The notes beneath the pieces were generated by a model. The model saw nothing but the letters and a program-made list of their open reading frames with translations, was not told the DNA's origin and did no database searches. From Lycocorax pyrrhopterus obiensis (Eukaryota > Chordata > Aves > Passeriformes > Paradisaeidae): DNA of 64,000 nt. Where the stretch lies: assembly GCA_014706295.1 (NCBI GenBank), contig JACSVZ010000037.1, forward strand, positions 3,286,001 through 3,350,000, in the 5' to 3' direction. The position numbers and the translations under genes were made by a program. Positions 1-10,896 of this stretch are shown in pieces (within the stretch, counting starts at the first letter, position 1; every line of letters begins with the position of its first letter).

Positions 1-3000
1 TGTCACCTGTTGTGGGTCCAGGCTGATCTCGGCTCTCCTCGGTGAGGCGGAATTCGGGCAGCACAGAAACGCACACAGGTATCCATCCCCCTTCTCCTTC
101 CCTCCGGTGCTCCAGAGCTGCAGGGAGCTGAGCACTCAGCCCTGTGACTGTCTCAAACCCCTCTGGAATGCCCCAGGCATTTGGAAGGAGAATTGGTACC
201 CACAGCCCTATTCCTGCATCTCCCCTGTTTCAAGCGTGGCTGCCCCGGCAAAAGGCAAATTCCCTGGCACGTGCAGAGGGCAGCAGAGCCCCCGTGTCTG
301 TTCCTTCTGGGGGATTTGAGTCCTTTCATACAGATTGCGGGCACACCGTGCTAGCAATAAACCAAACACAGCAACTCTGTTTATTGCTTAGCTACAAAAC
401 AACCCTAAAAGCTGGTTCTCAGGCAGCCCCCAGGATGTGGGGCAGGGTTGGTCAGGTAACAGCTGCACTCTGACCTCTGCTTCTCCAGCAGGTACTTATG
501 AAACTGAAGGAAAATACCTTAATTTTTAAAAAAGTCTCCAGCACAAAGGAACATTCAGGGTATTTCTGAATGGAAGTGCAGAGGCACAGTCCTGCAAGGC
601 TGAGATCAGGTGCACAGCTCCTTTTCAGGGCTGCTGGTCCCTGTGGCTCCCCCCGAGCCCCTCCTGTGCACCACCTGAGCAGGCGTTCACTCCATTCTGT
701 TCCCTTTTAACTCCTGTTACCCGAGCTGGCACCGCTCCCAGCCCTGTTTCCTATGAGTGATTGCACAAGAGCCCGGTGTAGTAGTGGCACAGGAAAGCAG
801 CAGAGACATCTGACCTGTGTTAGATCGAAATCTCCCTGCGTGGTTGTTTGTCCTGAAGCTGCTTCAGCCGGTGCTGAGGGAGGTTCTTCCTTTTTTTCAC
901 CAACTGGCCCCTGTGATTTTTCATCATAATGGGCTCGGATCCATTACATGGAGAAGTGAAATGGTTCCTTCAACAGGAAGAACTTCCTAGGACACATTAC
1001 ACGGGCAAATCTCAGCACAACTCATCGGGGTTTTTTTTTTTTTGTGCGGTCAGTATTTAAAAATCTGGAGAGAAAAGGCTGTAAACCTGCACAGGAAGAT
1101 GGAACAGCTTTCAGACAGTGCGATGTGTCTGGGAAGAGTCTGGGTCACTCCTCGCTTGAGGGAGAAACCTGGAAAGCCTCTGGCAGGGTGTCTCCTGTAG
1201 GCAGGAAGCTGGCCAGGAGCCACATTCCAGTAACCCCAGTGGTGATTCTGCAGGCCACATGGGGTGCATCCGAAGCTTTTTTTTTTTAGGGGGGCAAGTT
1301 TTGTCCTTGGTGGATCAGGGTGGGTTTTTGTTCTTTGTAAGGACCTCTAGGCCATGTGCTGTGCTTTGGCAGGACATCAATAGAAATCTCTGCAGTCAGC
1401 TGAAAGCATATTTCTAACAGATGGGTTTGGAAACTGCACAAGGAAGAGAAATCTTTACTAAAGGTATTGTAGTGGTTTCACCAGCATTATCTGCCCCATC
1501 TGCGATGCGTGGAGTTGGCACAAAACCTTCTGACCCTCTGAGAGTGTTCCCACTGTGCTGCTGGTCCTTGGGGCTGCAGAGGGCAGGTACAGACCTGCTC
1601 CAGCCTCCAGCACTGGGAATCTTGGTCATGGGAGCACCACGTTCAACTGGTGCTCTCAAAGCTTGGCAGTGCTGCTCAGTGTGGTAGGAAGGGCAAAGGT
1701 TCAGTGATTTTCTTGTCTTTTTTATATTTTTTTTTCTTTCTCAGAGATGAACCTTTGCTGCCACTGACTTTCCAGTCAAATCTTGAACACTCAGAGTTCA
1801 GGTTCATCTTGAACTCCCTGAGTTCAGGTTCCTGCTCTCAGAGATTGGCACTGCAGGCTCGGCTTAGGGCACATGAAATGGGCTTGGCCCATCTCAGAGC
1901 TGTTTGTTGGCCATGCACGCTGGGCTGTGAAGTTGAGGGAGTTTCTCTTTCTCTGCACACCTGGGTCAGTGCTTTTTCTCTTGACAGCAGTTCAGGTGGT
2001 CTAATTTTGGTTTTCCCCCTTGGCTTTGTGGTAAGTGACCATATGAAAACCCCTCCTTAGCACAAGTGAACTGCCCCCCACTTCCTCTCCTGCATGCGAG
2101 GATGAACCTGGAGAACAGCAACTTTGGACAGTTCCTTTAAATTCTCCTCTGGTTTGGCAGAGCAGCATTTTCCCGTTGCAGAATGGAGGAAAAGGATGGG
2201 CAGAGCTCGAATGAAAAGGATTTTAAAAATGATCTTCCAGTTTTTAGAGGAAAAGTGATTAAATATGCTTAGCTGCTGGCAAATAGAGCTCCACCTTGGG
2301 CAAGAATCTCTCAGCAGGGCGATGACTGAATATTTCGGAGCCCTCCAAACAGTGCACAGAGAAGAGCTCCTAAGGAGCTGCCTTCAGAGAGATGCTGGGG
2401 AAGCCTGACTTTGCTTTCCTCTCTTTACCAGGGAAGCAGCACATCTCCTGTAACTCCCTAACCTTGGGATAATGCTGAACAGCTGCAGGCTTTTGCATGT
2501 GAGTCTGTGCTGGCAGAAGTTGTGAAAACTCGAGTTCTGGGGCTGAGGAGCTCCTAGGTGGCCTCCCCAGAACATTTGCCTAACAAATGGGCTGCAGATC
2601 ACACGATAACATGCAGCACGCCCGCAGGCAGCCAGATAACCACTGCCCCTCCTGGAAAAGCACCATCGGAGACTCCTCCGGCCACTCTCTGATTCCAATC
2701 TGCCTTTTCTTGGGCTGCTCCAACGCTGACAGTGGGAGCAGCTACAAATCTGCTGCGAAATAATCCTGATGTCCTGTCTTTGCTCTCCAGATGGACACAG
2801 CCCCAGGGCAGTCATTACCAGGGAGCCTGCAGGGGCTCACGGACCCAGCTGGAATTCTCCCCACACTCCTATTTTTCTTCCTCCCCCATCCTGCTTTCCA
2901 TAAAAGGGAAAAACTCTGCCCTAAAGGACTGCACTTAAAAATGGTGCAGCCCCTGGAGTGCCCTCCCTGAAGGGGGAAGGAGGAGATGGCCGCGGTGTGA

Positions 3001-5912
3001 ATAAATCTGTGGTGCCCAGAGCTGTGGGCTCTGCACAGGAGCAGCTCCCGTTTCTCCTGCTCTCCCCACAGCCCCACTGTGTTCCCAGGTGAACAAATTC
3101 CTCGCTGCTCGAGCCCTCTGCAGAGCTCTGGGGAGCTTCCAGGGCTTAAAGTGCAGTTTCCCTTGCTGTGAAGCAGGAGATCCTGTTCCAAACTGTGCCT
3201 GTTCCCTCGTCAGACCCGGAGCTCTCTCTGCTCACTGTCTCTGTCAGGTCTGGGGCTTGTTTTTCCCTGTAACACATATTTTAGCCATGTGGTTTGCAAC
3301 TGGGAAGAGCAGCTGAGTGATCTGTGCAACAGATATATCAGGCAAAGGGGGCATTTCTGAATATATATCAGGCAGGGAGGGCATTCTTGAAGTCTTTCTA
3401 ATTTTGGGTTATTGCAGAGTTGTTTTGTTTGATTGGGTTTTTTTTCTGGAAGTGTTTTACACTTCCTACAGCAGTAAGGTCTGGCTCTTCTGGAGTCAGA
3501 GAGGCCTGTGGGTCAGGGCAGTGCTGTGGAAGCTGTTACAGGGCTGAACAGTGAGTTGGCTGTACACTGTGATACTGAAAACCTGTCTCAGAGGGACACA
3601 GAAAAATAGGATACACCTCCGGCTTTGTCCCGAGTGCAAGCAGGACGATGTGAAGGATACCCAAGCACCTTTATCCTGCCCACAGGCTGTGTTTGTTTGG
3701 CTTGATTGCTTCCAACTGGCTGAGCGGGGCCAGGCCCTTTCCAAGAGCTGTAACTGAAGTGGATAATGCTTTCATAAAGAAGGCAAAGTAAATCTTGCTA
3801 AATGACAAAGACAACAGAACATTCCTGGTTGAAATCGAGCAATAAATACCCTGTGTGCTGAGGAATCTGTGTCTGGAGCTTTGAGTGCCAGAGGATCTTG
3901 TTTAAATCAGAATAGGCTGACTCTTTGTTAATCGTAATTAAAAATCAGCAAGCAGGAAACAACAGATGCTAATCAGTGTTTAATTCTTGTCTTGGACTCC
4001 CTAAGAGTTGATTCTCAGGGGTGATTGTTCAGGTGCAGAGCAGTTCTACGGCTACTATGCTAAATAAACACAGTGTTAGGGGGTTGTGTTGTGGCTTTTT
4101 GTTGGGTTTTGTTTGTCTTGTTTGTTTTTAAAGTCTCTGTCACAGCACACTAATTAAAAATGGCTTAGCTGGGATATGCTGGCTGTACCGACTTGTCTCC
4201 ATCCTCCTTTTCTCATGTTCCTTCTAGTCACAGGAGGGGAAAAATAGGCTTTTCTGCAATTTTTAGATGTTCTAACTGGATTTTTCAGCTTATATCAGGT
4301 GTAATGTTCTTGAAGACCAAAGCTGGCTAGATCAGCTTTGTGCCTGGGAGCTGCTTCTCAGAAATTTCAACCCCTGAAGTGGGAGTCGCTTGTTAACTAA
4401 GTAATTAACTGGAAAACCCATTGAATTTTAAACCTAATTTGCATGCAGCTATTGTAATTTCATGCTGCTTATGTACTGGAGAATGCTTCATTCTCCAGTG
4501 TTTGCAGCTCTTAATTGAAAATATTGCTTACTCACTTCAGAAGCCTCTCAGTTGCTGTTGCTACTCAAAGCAGCTCTGGCCTTTCAGCAGGAGTTGGTAG
4601 CTTGTTTCTGTCAGAGAGTAAAGCATATAAATAAATGAACTATAAATAAATGGACAAACCTTGAGAAGCCAGAGCGCTCCTGGAGTTTATTATCCATTAA
4701 GTGGTACTGTCAAACTGGAATCCAGTGACAGTCCAAAGGCACGGAATTATTGCAGGCCTTGACATGGCAGAGCTGTTTCATCCTGGACTATCGATAAACA
4801 AGACAGTGTGTTCTGGGCCTTTAATTTATGGGAAACTGTCCCACCAAGCCCTGTCCAAAGCAAGGAATGTCTTCTGGTTTTGTGCTTCTGACTTGTTTTT
4901 TTCTTTCCCCCTCCCCTTAATAGCCTTAACTGCAGTTGTAGATTGGCCTCAGTGGGAGAACAAATCTCCCAAACAAGCCTGGAGAGAATCCTGCAGGGTC
5001 TGATGTGAGATAAAAGATGCAAGGCACTGTAGTTTGTCAGAGGACACGGAGTCCCTAAAGTGTCTCCAAGGGGCAGAGAAGGATTCTTTCAAAACCTGCC
5101 CTCCTGACCCCTATTCCCAAAGGACTCCTAAAGAAAGGGATTTGCTCGGGCTGGAATGTTTGGCCAGGTTGCTGTGTCTCCTGAACACGACTGGGAGTAT
5201 GGAATCCATCTGTTGTGTTTGGCCACACTTCCCACTTGGCTTCATGGCACAGAAACCTGAGTATTCCAGCTGGGCCTATAAATCCAATTTGGACACACTT
5301 TGTCCAGCCGGAACACCGGAGAGCGTGGATTTCTCCAGGAACACCAGCCTGCTCTGCTGACAGGCAGATGAGCGAGTTACAGCAGGGAGGGAATTGTTCT
5401 CCTGGACAGTGGCTGTGCCTGGGATGGATTTCATGGTGTGCTTCACCTCCACTTACAAGAACTGATGCTAACGAGGCTGCTGGGGAAACGGAATTCCCAT
5501 GGGAAAACTGCAAACAGTAATTCCAAATGGCTTTTTCAAAGCGTTCCTGTTGCCCTGCAGTGATATCCAGCACTAGCTGAGCTTCAGGAGAATTCCGCTT
5601 TTCCTGCAAAATTGGGAAGCTACTGGATTTTTACTGGAATGCTGAGAACTGAGAAATATCCCACTAAAAATCCAGCACGCTGGAGTCTGGACTAAGCAGG
5701 GGAAGAGTCCCATTTCTTGATCTGGCTCTTAGGAAAGCTGCTGCTCAGCAGGCTGGAAAACCAAGTAGAACCACTGCCTTCAGTCCAATCATGAAAATAT
5801 TTCAGTTGCAATTCTGGAGGTGCAGAATTCAACCTGATTTATGTAATAGCCATGGAGATATGTATTTATATATATCCATATAAAAGATAATAAAAAAATT
5901 TCTTCATCCTAG
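1..5912. other. Non-coding stretch, probably intron 1 of the SDR gene
   Basis: No exon could be supported here. The first visible SDR exon begins at 5913 in mid-protein and its upstream partner, which should encode the Rossmann glycine motif, was not found in this stretch, so the simplest reading is that it is intron 1 or part of it. Contents: poly-T near 1030-1041, scattered ATG-to-stop frames with no family resemblance, an AT-rich block near 3750-4000 and 4380-4520 that reads like conserved non-coding sequence (not testable by eye), and a perfect hairpin at 4475-4499. No CpG island is present, which argues against a promoter inside the stretch. Confidence 0.5.
4475..4499. repeat. Perfect 11-bp inverted repeat with 3-nt loop
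   Basis: The arm ACTGGAGAATG at 4475-4485 is followed by the loop CTT and the exact reverse complement at 4489-4499. It sits in an AT-rich stretch that also holds an octamer-like ATTTGCAT about 40 bp upstream. Function is unknown; chance cannot be excluded in a window of this size. Confidence 0.6.
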
Positions 5913-5964
5913 GAACTGCAGCAGCTCAGCAAGCAATACAGCAACATAAAGCTCCTGCAACTGG
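5913..5964 (+). CDS. Short internal exon of the SDR gene (52 nt)
   Basis: The acceptor CATCCTAG and the donor GTGAGT flank 52 nt encoding ELQQLSKQYSNIKLLQL plus one base. That base joins the next exon (6257) to make the Asp of the LQLD segment, which is the conserved position after the fourth strand of SDRs. The exon is too short to be seen by ORF length alone and was placed by splice signals and phase. Confidence 0.85.
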
Positions 5965-8143
5965 GTGAGTAAAGGGCTTTATTTCTATGTACAGAAATAT
6001 GTTCAACTTAGGTGAGTGCATCTTAAGAAATTGGTCTCCTGAGTGATCAGTATCTGGACATGATCTCCAGCAGCTGGAAAGCATCTTAAGATAACACTAG
6101 GGAAATGTAATTCTGTAAAATCTGTGCGTTTTCACCTGTGTGCTGCCCAAACATCCCCACGCAGCCTCAGATTTGGTTTGGCACGGGTTGTCTCGTGCCA
6201 GGCACACCCTGAACCCCACACTGTTCACTGGGGCTCTTCCTGCCTCCTCTGTGCAGATGTGGTCTGTGAGAACAGCATCAAGAAAGTGGTCAAGGAAGTG
6301 GAAGAAATTGTGGGAGACAAAGGCCTGAACTGCCTCATCAACAACGCTGGCATCAACGTGCTCGCCTCCCTGGAGGAAGTCACAGCAGAGACCATGCTCA
6401 CCATTTATGAAACCAACACCGTTGCCCAGCTGATGGTCACCAAGGTAAGGACTGGGAGGAATGGGCTTAATCTGGGGCTTTTCCACAAGTGAGCTGGACT
6501 TGTCCAGGTATTTGTCCCCTTGGAACTGCACAGATACAGTTCTGACATGGACCTGCCTGTCTGGAGAGCAGCAAGAGCTGCTGTTTGTGCACCTGCTGTG
6601 GGGTCACTTCATGGCAGGTGGGGATTGGAGGTGGGCAGAAGAGGCTGCTGGAGGAAGGTTTCCTCTGTGTCTGAGGAGCCATCACCGCTCCGTGCTGGTG
6701 GCACAGAGCTGTACTGGGATTCCTGCTATGAATGAGGGACTGATCCAACTCCAACCCAAGTCACCAAATTAAAGCAAAGTCTTGTTTTCACAGGCGTTCC
6801 TGCCCCTGCTGAGGAAGGCAGCCCAGCTGGGCACGGGAATGGGCTGTCACAGGGCTGCCATCATCAATATGTCCTCTCTCGCTGCCTCCATGCAGCTCGT
6901 CCAGGCAAATGAGATGTTCCTCAAGGTCTATCCCTACAGGATAGCAAAGGTTCGTGGGCTCCCCTGGGCTGAGGGCAGTTAGAGACCACGCTGACCTTGG
7001 GGTGGTGATGCCAAGGGGTGCAGCACCTCCGTGGACACAAAAACTGTTCTCTTTCTTCATGTGGGTGGAAATGGGAGCTGTGAAACTCTGCTCCTGGAGC
7101 AGGCGTGCCAACTTCTGGAGAACAGGCTCCCAAATCCGTGCTCTGATACTGATCCACTCCTGAGGGATTTGGCATGCAGGGGAGAGCTGATGCCATCGAG
7201 TGTGGGTTTTATCAGCTGTGCTCCTCTCCTGTCCAAGTGAGAGAGCAGGCAGGAAACTCAGCAAAAGGTGTGCTGACCTGTACGTGGTGATGGGAGTTAG
7301 TGACAGGTGGGATTTTTACTTTTCTCACATCCAGAGATTGAGTTTGTACAGATAGTCAGGATCACACATACAGTTTCTCCTACACCACCTACTCATAAGC
7401 TGTTAAATGCTTGTTTTCCCTGTTCAGAAGTAAATGAATGTTTGTGTAGTGGTTACTGCAGAAATACACAGTCCTTATGTCAATATTATTCTCCTCACAG
7501 CTCCTGAGGTGTTTCAAATGCGACTTTATCTTCCATTACAATGTAGTTTCATCTTTGGGCAGTGAGTTTATGGTGGTAGAGCTTTCAGAGTGCCCAGAAA
7601 GTCTGGATGAGTTACTGAGAGCCTCTTACTGCCCCTTCCTGTGCCAGGAGACAGCAGGGTGGAAGGGAGGTGCCCACCATCTGGGTTTGAGGTCTTGCTC
7701 AAGGCTCATAAACAGCACATTAATAGGTGGTTTCCACTCCCACAGACCGCACTGAACATGATCACCAGGTGTCTCGCTGCAGACTTGAAATCGGACGGGA
7801 TCCTCTGCATTTCCTTGCACCCAGGCTGGCTTCAAACAGACATGGGTGGAAACATGGTGAGTGCCAGCTCTGGAAATGTGACAGTGGGGCTCCCTTGTTG
7901 TCCCAACTCCCTGGTTGCACACCTCCGTGTGCTGTGACACACAAAAATACACCTCCCTTCATTCTAGAACCTGCTTGATTCTCTTCTGCGGGATATTCCC
8001 AGTAATGACCTAAGCTTGATTCATTCCAGGCTCCCATGCAGGTGCAGGAGGCTATCCCAGGTATTCTCTCTGTTCTGGACCGTCTCGGTGAAAAAGAAAA
8101 TGGTTCTTTCCTGGACTGGCAAGGGGAAACTCTACCGTGGTAG
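5913..8143 (+). CDS. SDR-family oxidoreductase (C-factor/sniffer-like), 3' five exons, 5' partial
   Basis: Coding exons are 5913-5964, 6257-6444, 6794-6949, 7746-7856 and 8030-8143 (TAG stop). All introns are GT/AG and the phases agree, giving 206 residues. The product is a classical short-chain dehydrogenase/reductase expected to use NAD(P)(H). Visible family marks are the LQLD segment after beta-4, the NNAG motif in the second exon, the INMSS serine in the third, and YRIAK (the catalytic Tyr-x3-Lys pair) at the end of the third. The substrate-loop segment HPGWLQTDMGG and the C-terminal GETLPW are typical of the C-factor-like subgroup. The Gly-rich cofactor motif is missing because the first exon lies upstream of the window; full-length relatives are about 250 residues. 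The substrate cannot be told from sequence. It lies about 2.2 kb upstream of AURKAIP1 on the same strand. The family call is firm; the exact orthologue is not. Confidence 0.88.
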
Positions 8144-8785
8144 AAGTGCACAGAACTCTACAGGAACAGCACATCAGTCACAATTTAACCTTGCCACTGC
8201 TGTCTGTGTCTCTAGGGTTTTCTTACACGCTCCTTGAAATAGCCAGTGTGATGCTCAACCTCTCTCCAGGTGTATTTGGAAAGCAAGGTGGCTGAGTCTT
8301 TCACTGGTATTGCTACTGCTCTGCTCTAATGCTTCCTGCAAACACTACTGCGCTCTCGGTGATGGGCATCTCCTGGAACCCTCTGAAATGGATTAAAACC
8401 TGCAAGTTAAATACGGGGGCTGGTGGTTCCTTTTCACCTCCAAAACCAAAGTGGGCTTCTGGCTCTTAGCAGAATTCTCTGGCTTCAGAGTAAGGCCAGT
8501 GTAGGCTGTCAGATTCCAGTATGATCAGTTATCTCCAGAAAAAAACTCCTTTGGTTTCCTTTGTTCCTAACTGAGCCAAGGCTGAAATTGCCCAGCTCTA
8601 AACCATGGGAATTTGGTACTTCTGTAAATTCCGTGGCAAACTCTGAGAGTCCCCAGGTTGCCAGTGTACACCAGGCACTTGCTTTGTTCCCAGTGGGTGA
8701 CTAACAGTCTGATATGGGGGTGGGAATGTTGTTTTGTACATAAACTTCTGAAGTGTCTTCAATAAAGTCTTGATTAAACAAACAG
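8144..8785 (+). terminator. 3' UTR and poly(A) signal of the SDR gene
   Basis: After the TAG at 8141-8143 there is about 620 nt without coding signal, then a canonical AATAAA at 8761-8766 followed by T-rich sequence. Transcription of the SDR gene probably ends shortly after 8785. Confidence 0.7.
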
Positions 8786-9308
8786 TCTGTTTACCGAACT
8801 GTTTACTTCATTTAATTTCTCCTTATAGGCTTCTCTTTCCTGGCAAGGGAACTTTATTCCTAATTTTCAGGAAGAAACTGTAACCAGTGCCAACCTTTCA
8901 GGGTAGTTGGGTTTGACACAGTGGGGTGTACCTAAAACGGAGACAAACCCTTGTTCTGGTCTGAAATACTAAAAGCAGCTGGTGAATAAATCTCTTGTGT
9001 CCTGGCTGAGGTAGGTATAAAAGCAAAAAGCCCTTTGAAGTCCGGGATTGGCTTCAACATCCCTCCCTCATGCCAGCTGATTAGGCACTTTCATGCTGTG
9101 CCAAGATGGTGGGTTCCTGAGTAAGAGAAGACAAACAACAGCCAGGTAAGAGGAGAGGACAGGTGTGGCTGTCCCTGGACAGCAGCCACTGGGACCTGCC
9201 CCCGGATGCAGACGAAGGCGAGGCAGGGAGAGGTGTCTGTGTGTGCCTTCCATGATCCCTGCGTCAACAGGGACAGGCAGGCTCACTGTAACAGCACCAG
9301 GATCCCTC

Positions 9309-9530
9309 ACAGAATCACTGAATCCTTCACAGAATCACTGAATTGTTTCGTTTGGAAAAGCCCATCAAGTCCAACGCGTGACCGACCCCCACTTTGTCAC
9401 CCAGCCCAGAGCACTGAGTGCCACGTCCAGGCCTTCCTTGGGCACCTCAAGGGATGGGGACTCCACCACATTCCCATACTTAACAACCCCTTCCCATGAA
9501 GGAATTCCTCCTGCTGCCCAAAATTCCTCC
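9309..9530 (-). mobile_element. CR1 LINE 3'-end fragment
   Basis: Read on the minus strand this is the CR1 3' UTR: the 'beginning' ACAGAATCACTGAAT is the complement of the CR1 terminal repeat. It is followed by the complement of the conserved blocks for GGACTTGATGGGC, GGCACTCAGTGCTCTGGGCTGG and the stretch before AACAACCCCTTCCATGAAGG. It is 5'-truncated, as most CR1 copies are. The terminal repeat is duplicated (two copies of CACAGAATCACTGAAT). Confidence 0.85.
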
Positions 9531-9704
9531 CCATCGTGGCTCATTGTGCCTGCTCAGACGGGTTCTAGTGAGGTGTTCCTGTGACTCAGCGGGTGAACGC
9601 GTCCCAGCCACTGACCTTCCAAGTGTGGCTGAGGTCTCCGTGCAAACTGGTGGGTGAGAGACACGCCTGGGTTGAACTGCTTGAAGGATTTATTTTGGAG
9701 CAAA

Positions 9705-9962
9705 GCTGGGGAAGGGTTTGGAGCACCAGGAGCGGCTGAGGGAGCTGGGAAAGGGGCTCAGCCTGGAGAAAAGGAGGCTCAGGGGGGACCTTGTGGCTCT
9801 GCACAACTCCCTGACAGGAGGGGGCAGCCGGGGGAGATCAGGCTCTGCTCCAGGGAACAGGGACAGGATGAGAGGGAATGGACGGCCTCGATTGCACCAG
9901 ATGTACGTTGGATATTCAGAAAAATTTCCTCATGAAAAGGTTGAAAAACATTGGAATGGTCT
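9705..9962 (+). mobile_element. CR1 LINE 3'-UTR fragment, sense
   Basis: Contains GAGGGAGCTGGGAAAGGGGCTCAGCCTGGAGAA-type sequence (split here between 9735 and 9770), the block for 'CTCAGGGGGGACCTTGTGGCTCT', then 'GACAGGATGAGAGGGAATGG' and 'AAAATTTCCTCATGAAAAGG', all in CR1 order. The normal CR1 3' end is missing; the element runs directly into the minisatellite that follows. It is in inverted orientation to the copy at 9309-9530. Confidence 0.85.
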
Positions 9963-10190
9963 GCGAGGGACCATGAAGGACCAGGAGGGACCGTGAGGAA
10001 CTGAGAAGGACCAGGAAGGATTGTGAGCGGCCACGAGGGATCATGAAGGACCTTGAGGGGCCACGCAGGACTGTCAGGGACCATGAAGGACCACAAAGGG
10101 GCCACGAGGGACCGTGAGGGACCGTGAAGGACAGTGAAGGACCGTGAGGGACCGTGAGGGACCGAGGCCGCCACGTTGAGGGAGCACGAG
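9963..10190 (+). repeat. Degenerate GGGACCRTGA minisatellite
   Basis: About twenty imperfect units of 10-13 bp based on GAGGGACCGTGA or GAAGGACCATGA. It begins where the CR1 fragment would have continued with its conserved CTGCCCAGGGAGGT segment, suggesting the array grew out of CR1 sequence. It keeps frames open on the minus strand (Pro-Ser-Arg-rich), which are not genes. Confidence 0.85.
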
Positions 10191-10300
10191 GGGCCGTGAG
10201 GGGCCGTGAGGGGCCGTGAGGGGCCGTGAGGGGCCGTGAGGGGCCGTGAGGGGCCGTGAGGGGCCGTGAGGGGCCGTGAGGGGCCGTGAGGGGCCGTGAC
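10191..10300 (+). repeat. Eleven tandem copies of GGGCCGTGAG
   Basis: Ten perfect copies and a final one ending in C, 110 bp in all. Each unit holds a run of four G (across the unit join) and one CpG, giving G4-N6 spacing, a textbook G-quadruplex pattern on the + strand. It is the homogenised end of the degenerate array just upstream and abuts the AURKAIP1 CpG island. Confidence 0.95.
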
Positions 10301-10570
10301 GCCCGGGCGCCGCCAGGGGGCGCTGCGGCCGGCCGGAAGTTCCGGTGGCGGCGGGGCCGGTGGGTGATGGCGGCGATGGCGGCGGGGCCGTGAGGGGAGG
10401 GCGGGCGCGGCCGCCCGGGGGCTCCGTGCGGGCCGTGCCTGGGGCGGGGCAGCGCCCGCAGCGCCGGGAGGGCTGAGGGGAGGGAGGCGGCCCCTCGGTG
10501 GCGGCCTGTCCGTAGGCTGCGCGGCTGCTCCTCCCGGCCTGAGGGGGGAATAGGGCTGTGCCGGGGAGCT
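10301..10570 (+). promoter_or_regulatory. AURKAIP1: CpG island promoter of AURKAIP1
   Basis: A short, very GC- and CpG-rich block with no TATA box. It carries a CTCF-like core CCGCCAGGGGGCGCTG at 10310-10325 and an ETS/GABP-type CCGGAAGT at 10333-10340, the latter common in promoters of mitochondrial-protein genes. The untranslated first exon probably lies here; CCG|GTGGGT at 10360 is one possible donor. If transcription starts upstream of 10367, the transcript could carry a short ATG frame (10367-10393) unless it is spliced out. The start site itself cannot be fixed from sequence. Confidence 0.7.
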
Positions 10571-10844
10571 CGGCTGGAGTTACCGTGTGTTTAACGTTAA
10601 AACAGCCCAAGCTTTATTAATAAATCACCTCCGCGGCTGAGCTGCCCCGGTGCTTGACCCACACAGCAGAGCCTGACAGACTGAGGGTAAAAACAGGAGG
10701 GTGCTTAGGGTGTCTCAGCCCATCTTTATGGGGTTTGGGGTTGAATAGAGATGGTTTTTTTAAGCTGCATGTTTGCCTTATTGAATAAATACTCTTATTT
10801 GAACAGTCATTTGCTGGCTCTGCCAGTGAACAAAGTGAAACAAA

Positions 10845-10896
10845 ATGTTAATATCACAGCTGAGTTCCCAGTTACTGAAGGCTTCGAGAATTGCAG
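10845..10896 (+). CDS. AURKAIP1: First coding exon of AURKAIP1 (52 nt)
   Basis: The reading ATG-TTA-ATA-TCA-CAG onwards gives [17 protein letters not shown] plus one base, then donor GTAAAT. A pyrimidine-rich tract and GCCAG at 10826 make 10827 a good exon start, leaving an 18-nt untranslated leader AAACAAA before the ATG. The exon is easily missed because it is short and 640 bp from the main exon. Confidence 0.85.

Noticed and set aside
9008..9024. TATA-box-like GGTATAAAAGC between the SDR gene and AURKAIP1
   Set aside because: No initiator or exon with a supportable frame follows, and AURKAIP1 has its own CpG-island promoter 1.3 kb downstream.
9779..9935. Short frames in CR1 copies as LINE proteins
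   Set aside because: Only 3' UTR parts of CR1 are present; no reverse-transcriptase or endonuclease motif was seen anywhere in the window.
10074..10610. Minus-strand frame rich in PSRPLTAPHG repeats
   Set aside because: It is the reverse translation of the 10-bp minisatellite and the CpG island; the period keeps the frame open without selection.
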